The notes beneath the pieces are model-generated. The model saw nothing but the letters and a program-made list of their open reading frames with translations, was not told where the DNA came from and did not search any database. Position numbers and translations under genes: made by a program. From the NCBI RefSeq assembly GCF_017562075.2, contig NC_054083.1:4463948-4527947 (forward strand): DNA of 64,000 bases. The letters are read 5' to 3'. Source of the stretch: Anopheles merus. Taxonomy: Eukaryota > Arthropoda > Insecta > Diptera > Culicidae. Positions 45,348 through 57,630 of the stretch are shown one piece after another (the stretch's first letter is position 1; the number at the start of each line of letters is the position of its first letter).

Positions 45348-46893
45348 GGTAGGTCTTCGCTGATGATCGTTTGAATCAATCAAAAAACTTTTTGCGCAAC
45401 GGTACCGTTTGTATTTACGGCCGTTTTGTACGTAAAATCGGAAAGTTTGAATGACTAGCTTTGCCCATCGACGCATTCGCCTGGAACCGTCCGAAGCCAT
45501 CCGCAACCGTCACGAGCTGTTTGGAATCGGCTTCGGATGGATCCAACGAATACGACGGCTGAAGTTACCGACTAACGCAACCGGCCAGTCCTGGTCGGCT
45601 ACAACAGATGACACCAAACATTACCGAGATTGCATCTACCTTTCACAACTTGCGATTATTGTGGAGTAATTCGGTAGCGATTGCGGTGTTTTTTCAAATT
45701 TATCCATCGCTAGTAGCTTGGCCCTAAATGGCCACATTCATGATTCTCAGATGGAGAAGAAAACAAAGACAAATTGACTTGCGAGCGCGCTAGGGTTTTT
45801 CTTCTCGAGACCTTCTGGCGAACTCAAAGAATCCTTTCGATCTCCAAGACTCGCTCGGCCACTTATTTTGCGTACGGGTTGATGGCAATAAATAAGAACG
45901 CATTGAATAGTATTTTGTTCACTCATAGCGTAGGCAGGTACGTGCAACCAAGATAGCCGAAAACATTGACGATGGATCCAACGCAACGCCGGTAAAGTAT
46001 GGAAACCTAAATGATTACGCTCTTCCTTCAATACTCTCTTCAATCACAGCAAAGAAACGCAGCGACAAAAAAAAAGTGCGAGAGAAACGAAAATCCGCCC
46101 TCAGATTAAAGGCCATAACGCACCAAGAACAGCTGAGCACAATACACACATAAATAAAAATACAGAGCGAACAGAGCGGATACAGATGCAAGCCACGCAC
46201 GGCCGTGGCCCCACCCCCTTATTTCGCAAACCGCCGTTTGCATATGACGTCATATTCACCAAACCTCTTGTTTTGCTGAAATCAAGAGGTTTTGAGATGA
46301 ATTTGTGGTGAAAATTGTTATATGAGAATAGCCCAATACTGGCCCAATTTTTAGTCATTTTGCATGCAATTTTAAGACTTGCGTCCAACCTGGGTTATAT
46401 GTTCTTTTGGCCTTAAAATTTAAAACCAATTTCATTTTATTTAATTTTTTTTGCCAAAATATCGTCAGGATTGGAGCACGCCCATATAACAATGGGGAAT
46501 TATTTCTATGGCAAACGGGGTGCGAGGTAGCGAGAAACAGGTTGCGACGAGCGAGAGGCTCTGTTAATTCAGAGAGAGGGGAATGAAATAAAGGGGGAAG
46601 CGAAGAGCAACACATAAGGAGAGCGAGAATGCCATGGCGAGAAGTAACAAATGAAGAGGAAGAAATAGAAGAAGCTATGGAGGAAGCAAACAGCAACACA
46701 TACGGAGAGCGAGGATGCTATAATGAGCGGTGACAAAGAAAGAGAAAGAGTGATATAAAACAAGGAGCGTGACAACACATGGAGAGAGTGTAGCTAAGGG
46801 GATAAGAGAAGAGCCACACATACGAAGAGCAAGAATATTTGCGCTTGCTATAGCTTGCTCAATTTTCATACATGCCGCTCTTATCAAAAAGCC
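45348..46893 (+). repeat. B unit 3
   Basis: 1546 bp, with no difference from unit 2 noticed by eye. Confidence 0.85.
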
Positions 46894-48031
46894 GGTAGGT
46901 CTTCGCTGATGATCGTTTGAATCAATCAAAAAACTTTTTGCGCAACGGTACCGTTTGTATTTACGGCCGTTTTGTACGTAAAATCGGAAAGTTTGAATGA
47001 CTAGCTTTGCCCATCGACGCATTCGCCTGGAACCGTCCGAAGCCATCCGCAACCGTCACGAGCTGTTTGGAATCGGCTTCGGATGGATCCAACGAATACG
47101 ACGGCTGAAGTTACCGACTAACGCAACCGGCCAGTCCTGGTCGGCTACAACAGATGACACCAAACATTACCGAGATTGCATCTACCTTTCACAACTTGCG
47201 ATTATTGTGGAGTAATTCGGTAGCGATTGCGGTGTTTTTTCAAATTTATCCATCGCTAGTAGCTTGGCCCTAAATGGCCACATTCATGATTCTCAGATGG
47301 AGAAGAAAACAAAGACAAATTGACTTGCGAGCGCGCTAGGGTTTTTCTTCTCGAGACCTTCTGGCGAACTCAAAGAATCCTTTCGATCTCCAAGACTCGC
47401 TCGGCCACTTATTTTGCGTACGGGTTGATGGCAATAAATAAGAACGCATTGAATAGTATTTTGTTCACTCATAGCGTAGGCAGGTACGTGCAACCAAGAT
47501 AGCCGAAAACATTGACGATGGATCCAACACAACGCACGCCGGTAAAGTATGAAAACCTAAATGATTACGCTCTTCCTCCAATATTCTCTTCAATCACAGC
47601 AAAGAAACGCAGCGAAAAAAAACGTGCGAGAGAAACGAAGATCCGCCCTCAGATTAAAAGCCACAATGCACCAAGAACAACTGTGCACAATACACACATA
47701 AATACAAATACAGAGCGAACAGAGCGGATACAGGTACAAGCCACGCACGGCCGTGGCCCCACCCCCTTTTTTCGCAAACCGCCGTTTGCATATGACGTCA
47801 TATTCACCAAACCTCTTGTTTTGCTGAAATCAAGAGGTTTTGAGGTGAATTTGTGGTGAAAATTGTTATATGGGCGGATTACGTCAAACGTATTTTATAA
47901 TGTTACATCATTTAAATTTGAAACCAATTTCGTTTTATCATGCTCTTCTTTCCCAATCGGAGCGAGATTTTCAGTACTTTTGCATGAAGTTTTAAGAGTT
48001 GCGTCCAACCTGGGTAATAAGTTCTTTTTGC
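46894..48031 (+). repeat. B unit 4 (partial, diverged end)
   Basis: Same as unit 2 to about 47520, then scattered substitutions and a rearranged end joined to a LINE fragment. Confidence 0.8.
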
Positions 48032-48228
48032 CGGGAATTATTATTTGGTGTGCATGCATTAGAGCAATCTTCTCCCATAGTATTTAATCCCACTGGGTTT
48101 TCTAATTGTATCATTTGTATCTTACCACTACATTCTCTCTTGGTCACTGAGAGTTTAGCGTTTAACTCAACCAAATCGCATCTCAGTTTCTCAAACTAGA
48201 GAGCAAATGCCTTCATGAGGGTTTCTCT
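48032..48228 (-). pseudogene. Fragment of LINE-1-family ORF1
   Basis: About 200 bp related to 18665-18862 of LINE-1. The minus-strand peptide has NAKLSV, NTMGEDCSN and CTPNNNS, matching the central part of the ORF1 protein there, at roughly 80 % by eye. It is truncated on both sides and abuts B unit 4. Confidence 0.8.
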
Positions 48229-49348
48229 TGAGGGCTGGTCACACCAACTGTTTGAGTATTTACTTTGATCATCACATTTGAGTACGTGACACTAAAATGG
48301 ATTTTGTTTCAGTCAGAAGTTTGTATGACATTGATTGTGGCATTTTGCTGTTTGATTATGTGATTCGATACCCTGTATTATTGCCTGTATTCTGGAAATG
48401 CACATTTTAACTACAATTATAATCAACCTCAACGTACACCTCTAATAATGCCTAGTAAATTAGCCATTATTAAAGTTTGTTTATAGACCCGTGAAATTCG
48501 TACACATTATAAAAAGAATAAAGCTATAAGGTTGGACCATAGGTAGACCGAAATAAGAATATCTCTTTATTCACAAAGGCATCCCATGAAAAAACAACAA
48601 ACAATCAAATCACTGGCAACACAATTATTTCAGTAAGATAATATACATAATTTATTGGAGTATAATATTATATAATTCGATAAATAAATGAAATTAAAAT
48701 TGTTCTTTTTTACTATTAGTCTAATATTAACAACAATAGGGCCTGACAAGAAAAAAGACATTAATAATAACAATATTTTACATGACTAACACAATAAGTG
48801 ATGAACTCTTCACATATTAGGAACGGTTTGAAATTTGTACAGGTTTTTCTTAGTAGCCATCTCATTTTCTTGTCTGGTCAATCTGGGCTTTTGGCTGAAA
48901 ATATAGTACTTTTTGCAAAACAATCAAAATGTGTCTCCTAAGAAATTTACAAAGATAAATATTTGTTATAATGCGGAATTTGAGGCAAGTGTGCCGTAGG
49001 GATAAGAGTGTCACCAAGCATTTTTTCCATAAAAACTTTAGTTAAATGATCAATTGTGTATACAGTTGGTTGCGTTCCAATGATTAGGTATACTGTGCCG
49101 AAGTTCATATAGATCAATCGATATTTCCTATTGTTTTGAACTGATTTATGTTGAGTTTCAAAATTGAGCCGAATATTATAGTTTTCTAATGAAATAAAAT
49201 TAGCTGTCAAAAATCATGGGCACAATCAACCGAGAAAATATTTACACCACCGTAAAGATGAGAAAACTGAAGATTTTTTGCTGGGTTAGCTGAAAGAAAC
49301 TTTCTTTTTGTCACTGAAAAATTCAATTTAAAAAAAGATACATCTTTT
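48229..49348. other. Low-complexity intergenic DNA
   Basis: AT-rich, with an 87-codon minus-strand open frame (48947-49210) without a recognisable domain. GGCAAGTGTGCC occurs at about 48983, echoing the TIR of the next element. Nothing else is supported. Confidence 0.5.
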
Positions 49349-49813
49349 GGGGCAAGTGTGCCACCATCTTTCATAAGCGCGAGCTGTCAAAAATGTAAAC
49401 ATTGTTGTAACGTGCAGCGCTATTGTTGTATGGTGCGCTATTATAAGCGGATTCCATCCCGGAAAAACAGAACAGTAACAAACCATATTGTAGTACAGTT
49501 GGTGGTCAAAAGGGGTTCATTGGTGACTCAAGACATGTAGGAAACCATAAACTAGTGCCTCAAACGTGACAATTTCCAATTATCTAAGAAATTCGTTTAT
49601 TTTAACCGTATTGCCCCATAGCTTAAAAAACAACGTTTTTCGGACCCTTTTGAACGCTTCAAAAATAGTTTTGTTTGCAATTTTTTCAAGCGAAACTCAT
49701 TTATAAGTGAGATAAAAAATAGATGTAAAATGGTTCTAAGATTTAAATCAACTTTTGACAAACACGTTTTAGTGAGTTATAATATGAAATGCTTGAGGTG
49801 CCACACTTGCCCC
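49349..49813. mobile_element. Possible MITE with GGGGCAAGTGTG termini
   Basis: GGGGCAAGTGTGCCACC at 49349 faces GGTGCCACACTTGCCCC at 49797-49813, one position different. No clear TSD and no coding capacity. Confidence 0.4.
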
Positions 49814-50671
49814 TAATTCCGCTACTTAGATCACACTGGTTGAGCTTAGATTGCATGCGAATTATTGAAAATGTGCCTTTTTATTTAGCACGGTATTTCA
49901 TACAAATGCATGATTTTTAATGGAAAAGTCAACCAATTATTGAGCGTTCAATTAAAAAACATATCAACTAAACAACGTTCAACTATTGACTTCGGACTGC
50001 AAAACTAAGTTAACAATGCACTCGAATATTGGAATAGTTTTAGGCCGAGGGCAGACGGACAAAAAAAATACTTCTATACTAATCGAACACGACATTGAAC
50101 ATGAAAAATGTTTGGGATTTTACAGATTTAATTTGAAAACCAACATATGGAACATGTCAAATTCCAAACATATTTCATGTTCGAATTCGTGTTTCATTGT
50201 CGTCGGGTAACGCTTGCCAATGTGATCAACAAAATATTGCGGATTATTCACCATAATTTTGGCAACAACACATAAAAAATTCTTAAAAAATAATGTTAAT
50301 TTGTTGGTTTGCGCTGCGTAACTAAAAGCGAATATAGACATTACGACATGTTATGCAGCGTTCCGAAATGTTACATTTTATGCGTATTTTTTCTTTTTTT
50401 TTTTTTGTTACGGTGGATTTTTCGGTCTGTCTGACCTAGGCCTTATTCCAACTTCCAACCTATTTGTATTGTTGCAAAATCAAAATCGAACCATTGTGTT
50501 CAGTTTTCAACTGATTTTAATTGACAATCATTTGATCCATTTGTTAACATAATAACCACAAAAAAGATATATATTTAAAATACACGGGTTTCCAAGTCAT
50601 TTTCGAATGTAAACATTGTTATTCATCGCGTGCAAAATGTTACTATACATCGATATAATATTTCATTTCCA
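49814..50671. other. AT-rich intergenic DNA with inverted repeat
   Basis: An imperfect inverted repeat at about 50093-50187 (TTGAACATGAAAAATGTTTGG against CCAAACATATTTCATGTTCGAA) is related to a stretch at 10755-10780 in the pogo-like MITE (CATTTTTCATGTTCGAT). A poly-T run is at 50391-50407. No gene. Confidence 0.5.
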
Positions 50672-51137
50672 TCATAATTTCTTCACCATGATTTTCAACA
50701 CTTCAATGGGCTGCTGCCATAGTTTTTTCACAGGAGGTTTGAAACCAGATCTCATCACCCGTTGACAAGTAAAGTGTTGAAAATAATACTGAAGAAAATC
50801 AAAATTATTATGATGAAAATAAAATGAAGGTTGTGAAACCGTAACCTCGCATTCACGGAGAAACAACAATCAGAGCGATGTGGAATAACTTCTATAAGAA
50901 TGTTTATATTCGAATTAGACTTTGAAAACCCTGTAACAATACCGTAACATAGTTCGAAACTTACCCCAAGCCGATTTTGGGAGGCATAAGTTTATTAACA
51001 TCCTCGTCCGATATTTTACGTTTCTGACCAGGTCGAAGCATTGCATGTGGTTTAGTTTGTGTGTTGATATTATGCCGCAATTGCTTAGGTGGAGGATGGG
51101 ATGTAGGTGGCGGACGTTGCAATTGCTCAACATTAGG
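50672..51137 (-). other. Possible host-gene exons (minus strand)
   Basis: A 173-nt segment (50965-51137) is open on the minus strand. It is bounded by a good acceptor (TTTTCTGTTGCAG) and donor (GG|GTAAGT) and encodes a Pro-rich stretch, then PGQKRKISDEDVNKLMPP. A second acceptor (TTCTTCAG at 50789-50796) opens a last segment to 50672. Phases do not allow the longest frame of the second segment to follow. Read in phase, the protein would end after about 12 further residues. This is the only place in the window that looks like non-transposon coding DNA. The family was not recognised. Confidence 0.3.
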
Positions 51138-51462
51138 CTGCAACAGAAAATGTAAGATTAGTACAACGATAAAAGGCAATTAAATAATATTAATTAATAA
51201 TCGATTATATCATCATTCATTTTACTGTTAGTTTCAATGAACTACAAATATATTCCATGGAATGTATACAGGTAGTTCCCGAGATACACGGTACCCCTTA
51301 TACTTATACTTACTCTTATACGGTTTTCTAAATAAGGGCCCTTTTCCGTTTTAAGTTCGTAGGCTGAAATTTCAGCCTGTCAGCTGTTTGCATTACATAG
51401 CAGTTTTCGAGTAGCTATCTAAGTGGGTATAGTACACAGGTGGGATTATCCCAAGGTGAATG

Positions 51463-51606
51463 TGTTGGATATCATAGAATACAACGTTGTGTTGTTGAAT
51501 CAAGGTAGACCATAGTATAGAATAAAAGGTTTTAGTTTTCTGTGTAACTTAAAAGGAGACCGAACAGTTTAAGTTCTGTCAATTATTTTATTAGAAAATT
51601 CCAACA
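51463..51606 (+). repeat. copia-B 5' LTR
   Basis: 144 bp, TGTTGGATATC...ATTCCAACA. Confidence 0.93.
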
Positions 51607-51620
51607 GGTTATGGGCCCAG
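51607..51620 (+). other. copia-B primer-binding site
   Basis: GGTTATGGGCCCAG, complementary to an internal stretch of initiator Met-tRNA in the known copia mechanism. Confidence 0.8.
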
Positions 51621-51661
51621 ACCGTCTACGCTGATAAAGGTATTGGATTTTTTCGAGGAAA

Positions 51662-54512
51662 ATGGCTGATAAAGTATCGTTTGCGAGATTGAATGGTACC
51701 AACTACGAGAATTGGAGTTTCAGAATGAAACTTCTTCTCATAAAGGAAGGATGTTGGTCAGTCGTGAAAGAAGAGAAACCGGAACCAATAACGGCCGCTT
51801 GGAGTAAACTGGATGAGCTGGCCATGGCTCATATTGGATTATGCGTGGAAGACAACCAGTTGATTCATATAAAAAGGCGGGCAATGCAGCGGATGCATGG
51901 AAAAAACTGGAAGACTTCCATGTGAAGAAAACTATGACGACGAAGGTATCGATAATGCGAAAAATCTGTGGCTCGCGTTTAGAAAAAGGTGGCGATATGG
52001 ATGCACACATTACGAAACTAACGGAGTTATTTGAAAAATTGAATAAATTGTCTCCTGAAAAAATACTTGATGACCAATGGGTGATAGCTATTTTATTTAG
52101 TAGTCTTCCCGAGGAGTATTATGTACTTGTAACAGCATTAGAAGCTCGTCCGGATGAAGACTTGACGTTGAATCTAGTGAGGGGAAAACTTATTGACGAG
52201 TGGCACAAACAAAAAAATCGAGCTGATTTTGAATTAACGGAAACAGCACTTCAAATAGGCAGGATCAAAGAAAATGATGTTACAACGTGTTTCTTCTGTA
52301 AACGGCCCGGACATCATAAAGCACAGTGCGAGAAATTTAAACGATGGAAAGACAGAAATCAGCAGGTTAGTGACAGAGAAAAAGCTAATGTTGTTTCAAT
52401 TATATCAGAGGAAGAAAGCGTAGCGAATGGAATGAAATCAAAATCAAAAGGACGTGGATCAGGTAGGCTGATCATGCTGGATGGAAGCGGAAATGAACGA
52501 ATTGTAACGTTGAAGGATGTGCTATTCGTGCCGAGTATGAAATCGAATCTAATATCAGTGAAACGTCTAGTACAAGAAGGATACGCCATCACATTTAACC
52601 AGACAGGTGCACAAATCCAGCGTGATAGAATAATCTTTGCAGTGGCTAAGATTTTTGGATATTTGTTCGTATCATGCCTGGGAGAGAAGAAAATTCAGCA
52701 ACTATGGTTAATTCAACTGATTGTATACACTTTTGGCATCGTCGTTTGGGACATGTTTGATGTCATAGTATTTCAAAAATGATGGAACTATCAAGAGGAA
52801 TTATATTCAAGAATTGTACTTGTTCGGATATTTCTGAAATTTGCCTGAAAGGAAAAATGCAGCGAATTCCGTTCTCGAAGCTATCTGAACGAAAAACCAA
52901 TGCAGTGATGGATCTAGTTCATACAGATATATGTGGATCTTTGCGCAATGCCACTTTGGGAGAAAAAAGGTATTTATTAACATTTATAGATGACTATAGC
53001 AGATATACAGTCATTTATATGTTACATAAAAAAATCCGAGGCAATAAAAAAATTTGAACAATATGTTGAACTGGTCAAGACTCAATTCGGCAAGAAGCCC
53101 AAAATATTACGATCTGATCGCGGTGGTGAATTTACTGGAGAGATTTTCTAGCAAATCAGGGAATAATTCAGCAACCAACAGCCCCTTATTCCCCGCAGCA
53201 AAATGGAGTAGCGGAAAGAAAGAATCGCACGTTAGTTGAAATGGCAAAATGTATGCTTATTGATGCAGGTTTGAACGAGTGTTATTGGGGTGAAGCAATT
53301 AATACAGCAAGCTATTTACAGAATCGCCTACCAAGTAAAGCTATAGATGATACCCCGTACTATAGGTGGTTTGGACGAAAACCTGATCTTGGACACGTGC
53401 GAGCATTCGGAACAGAGGTATATTGTCATGTACCAAGTATGCATCGTGGTAAATTGCATGATAAGGCGGTAAAGTTAAGACTGTTGGGTTACAGTGTCGA
53501 ATCAAAAGCTTATCGTTTAATAGACACTACATTTGGTAAGATTACAATAGGCCGTGATGTTAAATTTATAGAATCGCACAATTACCAAATACCTCAACCC
53601 ACTTTAGAAAAATGAAAAAAAAGTAATAAAGTAGTAGTGTTACTACTCGATAATTCTGAAGAAACTAAATTTTAACCTAATGAATATGATGAAGCTCAAG
53701 GGGATGTAATACTAACTGATAGCGAGACAGATTATGATACTATGTCCGAATCGGAAGAAAATTATTCAGATGAAACGTCGAATGAAGAACAATTGCGTCG
53801 ATCCACAAGAGTTACACGTGGTCTACCTCCAGCACGATACGCATGTACAGTGAAACCAGAAGAAAAAGAACCAGGAAATTTAAAAGAAGCTCTTGAAAGT
53901 GACGACAAAGAAGAATGGACAAAAGCAATGCAAGAAGAATTAAATGTATTGAAAACTAACGACACTTGGGATTTAGTTGAATCACCAAACAGAAGACGTC
54001 CAATCGGTTGCAAGTGGGTATATAAAATAAAACGAGATGAGAAAGGTAACATTTGTCGATACAATGCGCGATTGGTGGCAAAAGGTTTTAGTCAGCGTTA
54101 TGGAGTAGATTATGATGAAGTTTTTGCACCAGTCGTTCGGCAAACTACTTTTAGGACATTCTTGTGCATTTCCGGAAAAAGACGAATGCTTGTAAAGCAA
54201 TACGACGTAAAAACAGCTTTTCTACATGGCAAACTTAAGGAGGAGATTTACATGGAACAGCCACCTGGCTTTATAATTAAAGAAGAAGAAAATGAGGTAT
54301 ACCATTTGAAAAAAACTATTTATGGATTAAGGCAAGCAGCTAGAATTTGGAACGATCGTTTGAATACAGTTTTACAGCATGAAGGGTTTAGTGCTAGCGA
54401 TGCAGATCCATGTTTATATCAAAAATTGACGGATGACATACACTGTTATGTGTTAGTTTATGTTGATGATCTGCTAATTGCTTGTAAAGATGAGTTTAAA
54501 GAAACAGTGTAG
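51662..54512 (+). pseudogene. copia-B gag-pol, 5' part to reverse transcriptase
   Basis: Gag starts at 51662 (MADKVSFARLNGTNYENW), shifts frame near 51870, and carries the zinc knuckle CFFCKRPGHHKAQC at about 52290-52330. The protease region keeps the downstream VLFVPSMKSNLISVKRL block, but the catalytic Asp-Ser-Gly part is missing, an internal deletion. Integrase: HTDICGSL, FIDDYSRYT (52920-53010), RSDRGGEFTG (about 53113), PQQNGVAERKNRTL (about 53200-53240), with three or more frame changes. RT: WVYKIKRDEKG, ARLVAKGFSQ, QYDVKTAFLHG and the catalytic YVDD box (about 54460). The frame ends at 54512 through a small deletion. Confidence 0.88.
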
Positions 54513-54621
54513 AAATAAGAAGTTTGGGTGACATTCGTTATTATCTTGGAATTGAAGTTGAGCGAAATGAAGCAGGCGATTTTTATATAAATCAGAAAAA
54601 ATATATTAACGAAGTAGTTGT

Positions 54622-54652
54622 TTATTTGTTTATTTGTTTATTTGTAAATGTT
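54622..54652 (-). repeat. LINE-2 3' tail, (AAATAAAC)n
   Basis: About three 8-bp units at the copia junction. Confidence 0.85.
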
Positions 54653-54781
54653 AAGTGATTGGCCATAATTGGCCTTATTAGTGATCTTATAAAATAAACT
54701 TATAATAACATAAAGCATCACGGTACAATGTAACATCAGCACAAAATAAATAACAAAGAGTATCACAACAAGAAAAACAAG

Positions 54782-57630
54782 TTAACCTAGGGAATTCCAG
54801 TCGAAAGAGTCATAATGCGCATTAAATCGGATAGCCATCGCAGTCAAAGGTTCATTATCGCTATATGCACGTCTAGTTTGGTCAACTCTTAGTAGCCTAA
54901 AGTTTCTTAAAATACGAGCAGGTACGTGGAAATTAACTCTAGCGAAAAGGTCCGGTGAATCTATCTCTCCTAGGATGATTTTTTTCATGAACAATATTTG
55001 CGCCGTTTCGCGACGAGTAGCGAGAGATTCGAGTCCAAAAATCAAACACCGGGCAAGATAACTTTAACGATCGATGCTTGCAGGACAAGACAATCACCAA
55101 AACACCTCACAGGAAAAAAAGTCTAAGATCGTCCGCATACAATAAACATTCAGATTCCCTTACTACAGTAGTAACGTCATTGAAAAATAGAGAAAACAGC
55201 AATGGTCCAAGGTTACTACCCTGTGGCACGCCTGAACAACTCACGAATTCCCTAGATGTCATACAATCAACTTTGACGCGATATCGACGATTAGTGAGGT
55301 AAGATTCGAACCACTCCACTAAAGGGGTAGAGAATCCAAGACGAGCAAGCTTCGCCAACAACAAGCGATGATTCACCCGATCAAAGGCAGCCTTAAGGTC
55401 GGTATAGATGACATCCATCTGGGCTCCCGAAGCGAATGCAGCATGGCAGTGAGATACAAACTCCACCAAATTGGTGGTCACACTGCGGCGAGGGAAGAAC
55501 CCGTGTTGGCGTGTTGATATCAGCGAGCGGCAACAGTTCAAGAGCGAGTTCTGGACGACGACTTCAAAAACCTTAGCACCTGCAGGCAAAGTAGTAATGC
55601 CACGGTAGTTTTCCACTAAGCTCTTATCCCCCTTTTTATGCACAGGAAACATGTAGGACGATTTCCATGCTGCTGGAAACATACGCTGATTGAGCGAGAG
55701 TGTGAAGATACGAGCCAGAGGTCCGGCCAAAACTTCGCTGCATTTGGCAAGAACTGCGGTTGGAATACCATCAGGTCCAGGGTTGTAGGATGGTTTGACC
55801 TGCTTGAGCGCCTTTAGCACAGAATCTCTGGAGATGTTTTTGTCACGCACATTAACATCGACAGCGTCAGAGGGCACGTTGTTGAGAGCAGCATCCAATG
55901 AGAAACCAGGAGCTTCAGTGGCAAACGAACTCATGAAACGATCGGCAAATAAATTGCAGGTTTCCTCTTTGGTACACGAAGTTGTTCCATTAAAGGAAAC
56001 TATAGCTGGCAGGGAGCTGTTTTTCCGTTTTGTGTCGACATACCTCCAAAATTTTTTCGGTTTTCTTCTTAAGCTGAACTTTATACGGATCAAAAAACGA
56101 GAGTGAAGTTGTCTATTATAGTTTCGATATACATTGTGTGCAGCGATGAACCACGATCTCGATTGTTGTGTTCCACTGTTTTGATAAAACCGATAGCAGG
56201 AAGATTTGTTTCGTTTTAAGCGGCGTAATTGAGCATTACCCCACGGTGGACCCTGTCGTGGACGTTTTATAGGGCAACAGGCAGATAAATGTTCCGTAAA
56301 TTTCCGATTGAACATATCGAGTGCATGGTTTACGTCCAGGTTTCCATCAAGGAATGACCAGTCAGAAGATTGCAGTAAATCATTTAGAATCGAAAAGTTA
56401 GTGCGACTGTAGTCGAGCATGCCTGATTCTTGATGTGATGTTGTATGATGTTCTGCTTTGGCTAAGCCGTTCGGCAGGCACAGCTCTATAGGCGGATGAT
56501 AGTAATCAATAGCAACTATAGGGAAGGGTGTTATTGTCGGTGGAGAGCATTGTTGCAGGATATCGTCGCATACAAAGATCAAATCGAAGTAGTTAATCGA
56601 CGCATTATGAATTTTGTTAATCTGGTACAGTCCGTTGCTATTCATACAATCAAGAAGAAGGCGACAGTTGTCCGTGATCCTCGAGCTTTCGTAGTCAACT
56701 TGGAGCATAAGTGTATTTGTTTCATCGGGTATCCAATTCAGGTTTGACAAATTGAAGTCCCCGAATAACAAACACATTTCATTAGCTTTACATGCTACGT
56801 CGTCAATAGTTGAACAGATTGTATGAATAACCGACGTGTTATTTGCCATGTCAGGAGGAACATACATTGCGCCGATAACATACGTTTTCTTCATACTGTA
56901 AATCTTTAACCAAAGTTGCTCGACAGTGTCTGTTGTAGAACATAAGAGTACTCGCAAATGTGAGGCGACAGCTATGAGAACCCCACCACCTTGGTTTTCC
57001 TACTATTTCTGTCATTACGGTCCTTTCTGAAGACGATATAATGGTCCGGAAACAACTGTGCCGAGTTAATAGAGGAGTCCAACCATGTTTCAGTCAGGAT
57101 AATGACGTCGTAATGAGTATTAGAAACATAATCGAACACCTCATGACATTTAGTTTTTAGTCCTCTTACATTTTGATAAAAAAATAACAAATCGTCAGTA
57201 TTATTTAAGGAGGCAACCCCTGCAGGAATGACATGACCGTCGTGCGTTTGTGTGAGTGTAGGATCTGTACTGTAGCAATAGTGCTGCTGATGTTGCGTAG
57301 TGTTGGGTTCACGATCGTTAAGTAGCCTGCACGAGATGCCGTTACTACAGACTGCTTCAGTGGTGGTAAAGTTGTTTGTTGTTGGAGGAACAATCATCAG
57401 GTGAGTGCGTAAATTATCAACAAAAGTTGTTTCGGCGTTATTTGGCTCATATGCGGTGTACAGCTGATTAGCGAGCGTACGAGTGTGCGTGATGTGTGTG
57501 AATTGTTTATCGGTGTTGATAATTAGTGGGTTTGCGGTGTGGGTGAAGTACGTGGAGTGTGTAAGTATTGTGTGATCCAACAGCTGTGGTGATCGAATAT
57601 CCTGCGCTGTAGATAGGGTTGTATGTGTTG
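54782..57630 (-). pseudogene. LINE-2 ORF2: endonuclease and reverse transcriptase
   Basis: Minus strand. The endonuclease starts with FFYQNVRGLKTK and ILTETWLD (about 57060-57180). A frameshift near 56965 is followed by VIGAMYVPPD, LLFGDFNLSNLNW and IFVCDD. RT from about 55850: NPGPDGIP, FPVHKKGDKSLVENYRGI, YTDLKAAFDRVNH, SGVPQGSNLGP and the catalytic YADD (about 55125). Directly behind it the frame stops at 55107, and the remaining C-terminal part (IFGLESLATRRETAQILF, 54782-55045) joins far too soon. About 200-300 residues of palm/thumb are deleted. Confidence 0.85.

Larger units (their letters stand above)
42351..48031 (+). repeat. Tandem array of 1546-bp B units
   Basis: The units begin GGTAGGTCTTCGCTGATGATC at 42351, 43802, 45348 and 46894. 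Unit 1 is 1451 bp, about 90 bp short at GCGCAACG. Units 2 and 3 are each 1546 bp and look identical. Unit 4 diverges after 47873 but returns to B sequence at 47978-48031. Each unit carries a GGATCC-rich block, a 12-bp palindrome TATGACGTCATA, a 10-bp-stem hairpin and a purine-rich tract. Six or seven short open frames repeat exactly with the unit, but none resembles a known protein and they occur on both strands, so the array is treated as satellite-like DNA. Confidence 0.85.

Noticed and set aside
42661..47859. Identical short open frames recurring every 1546 bp as a possible gene family
   Set aside because: They recur only because the DNA unit recurs, lie on both strands, and show no recognisable protein features.
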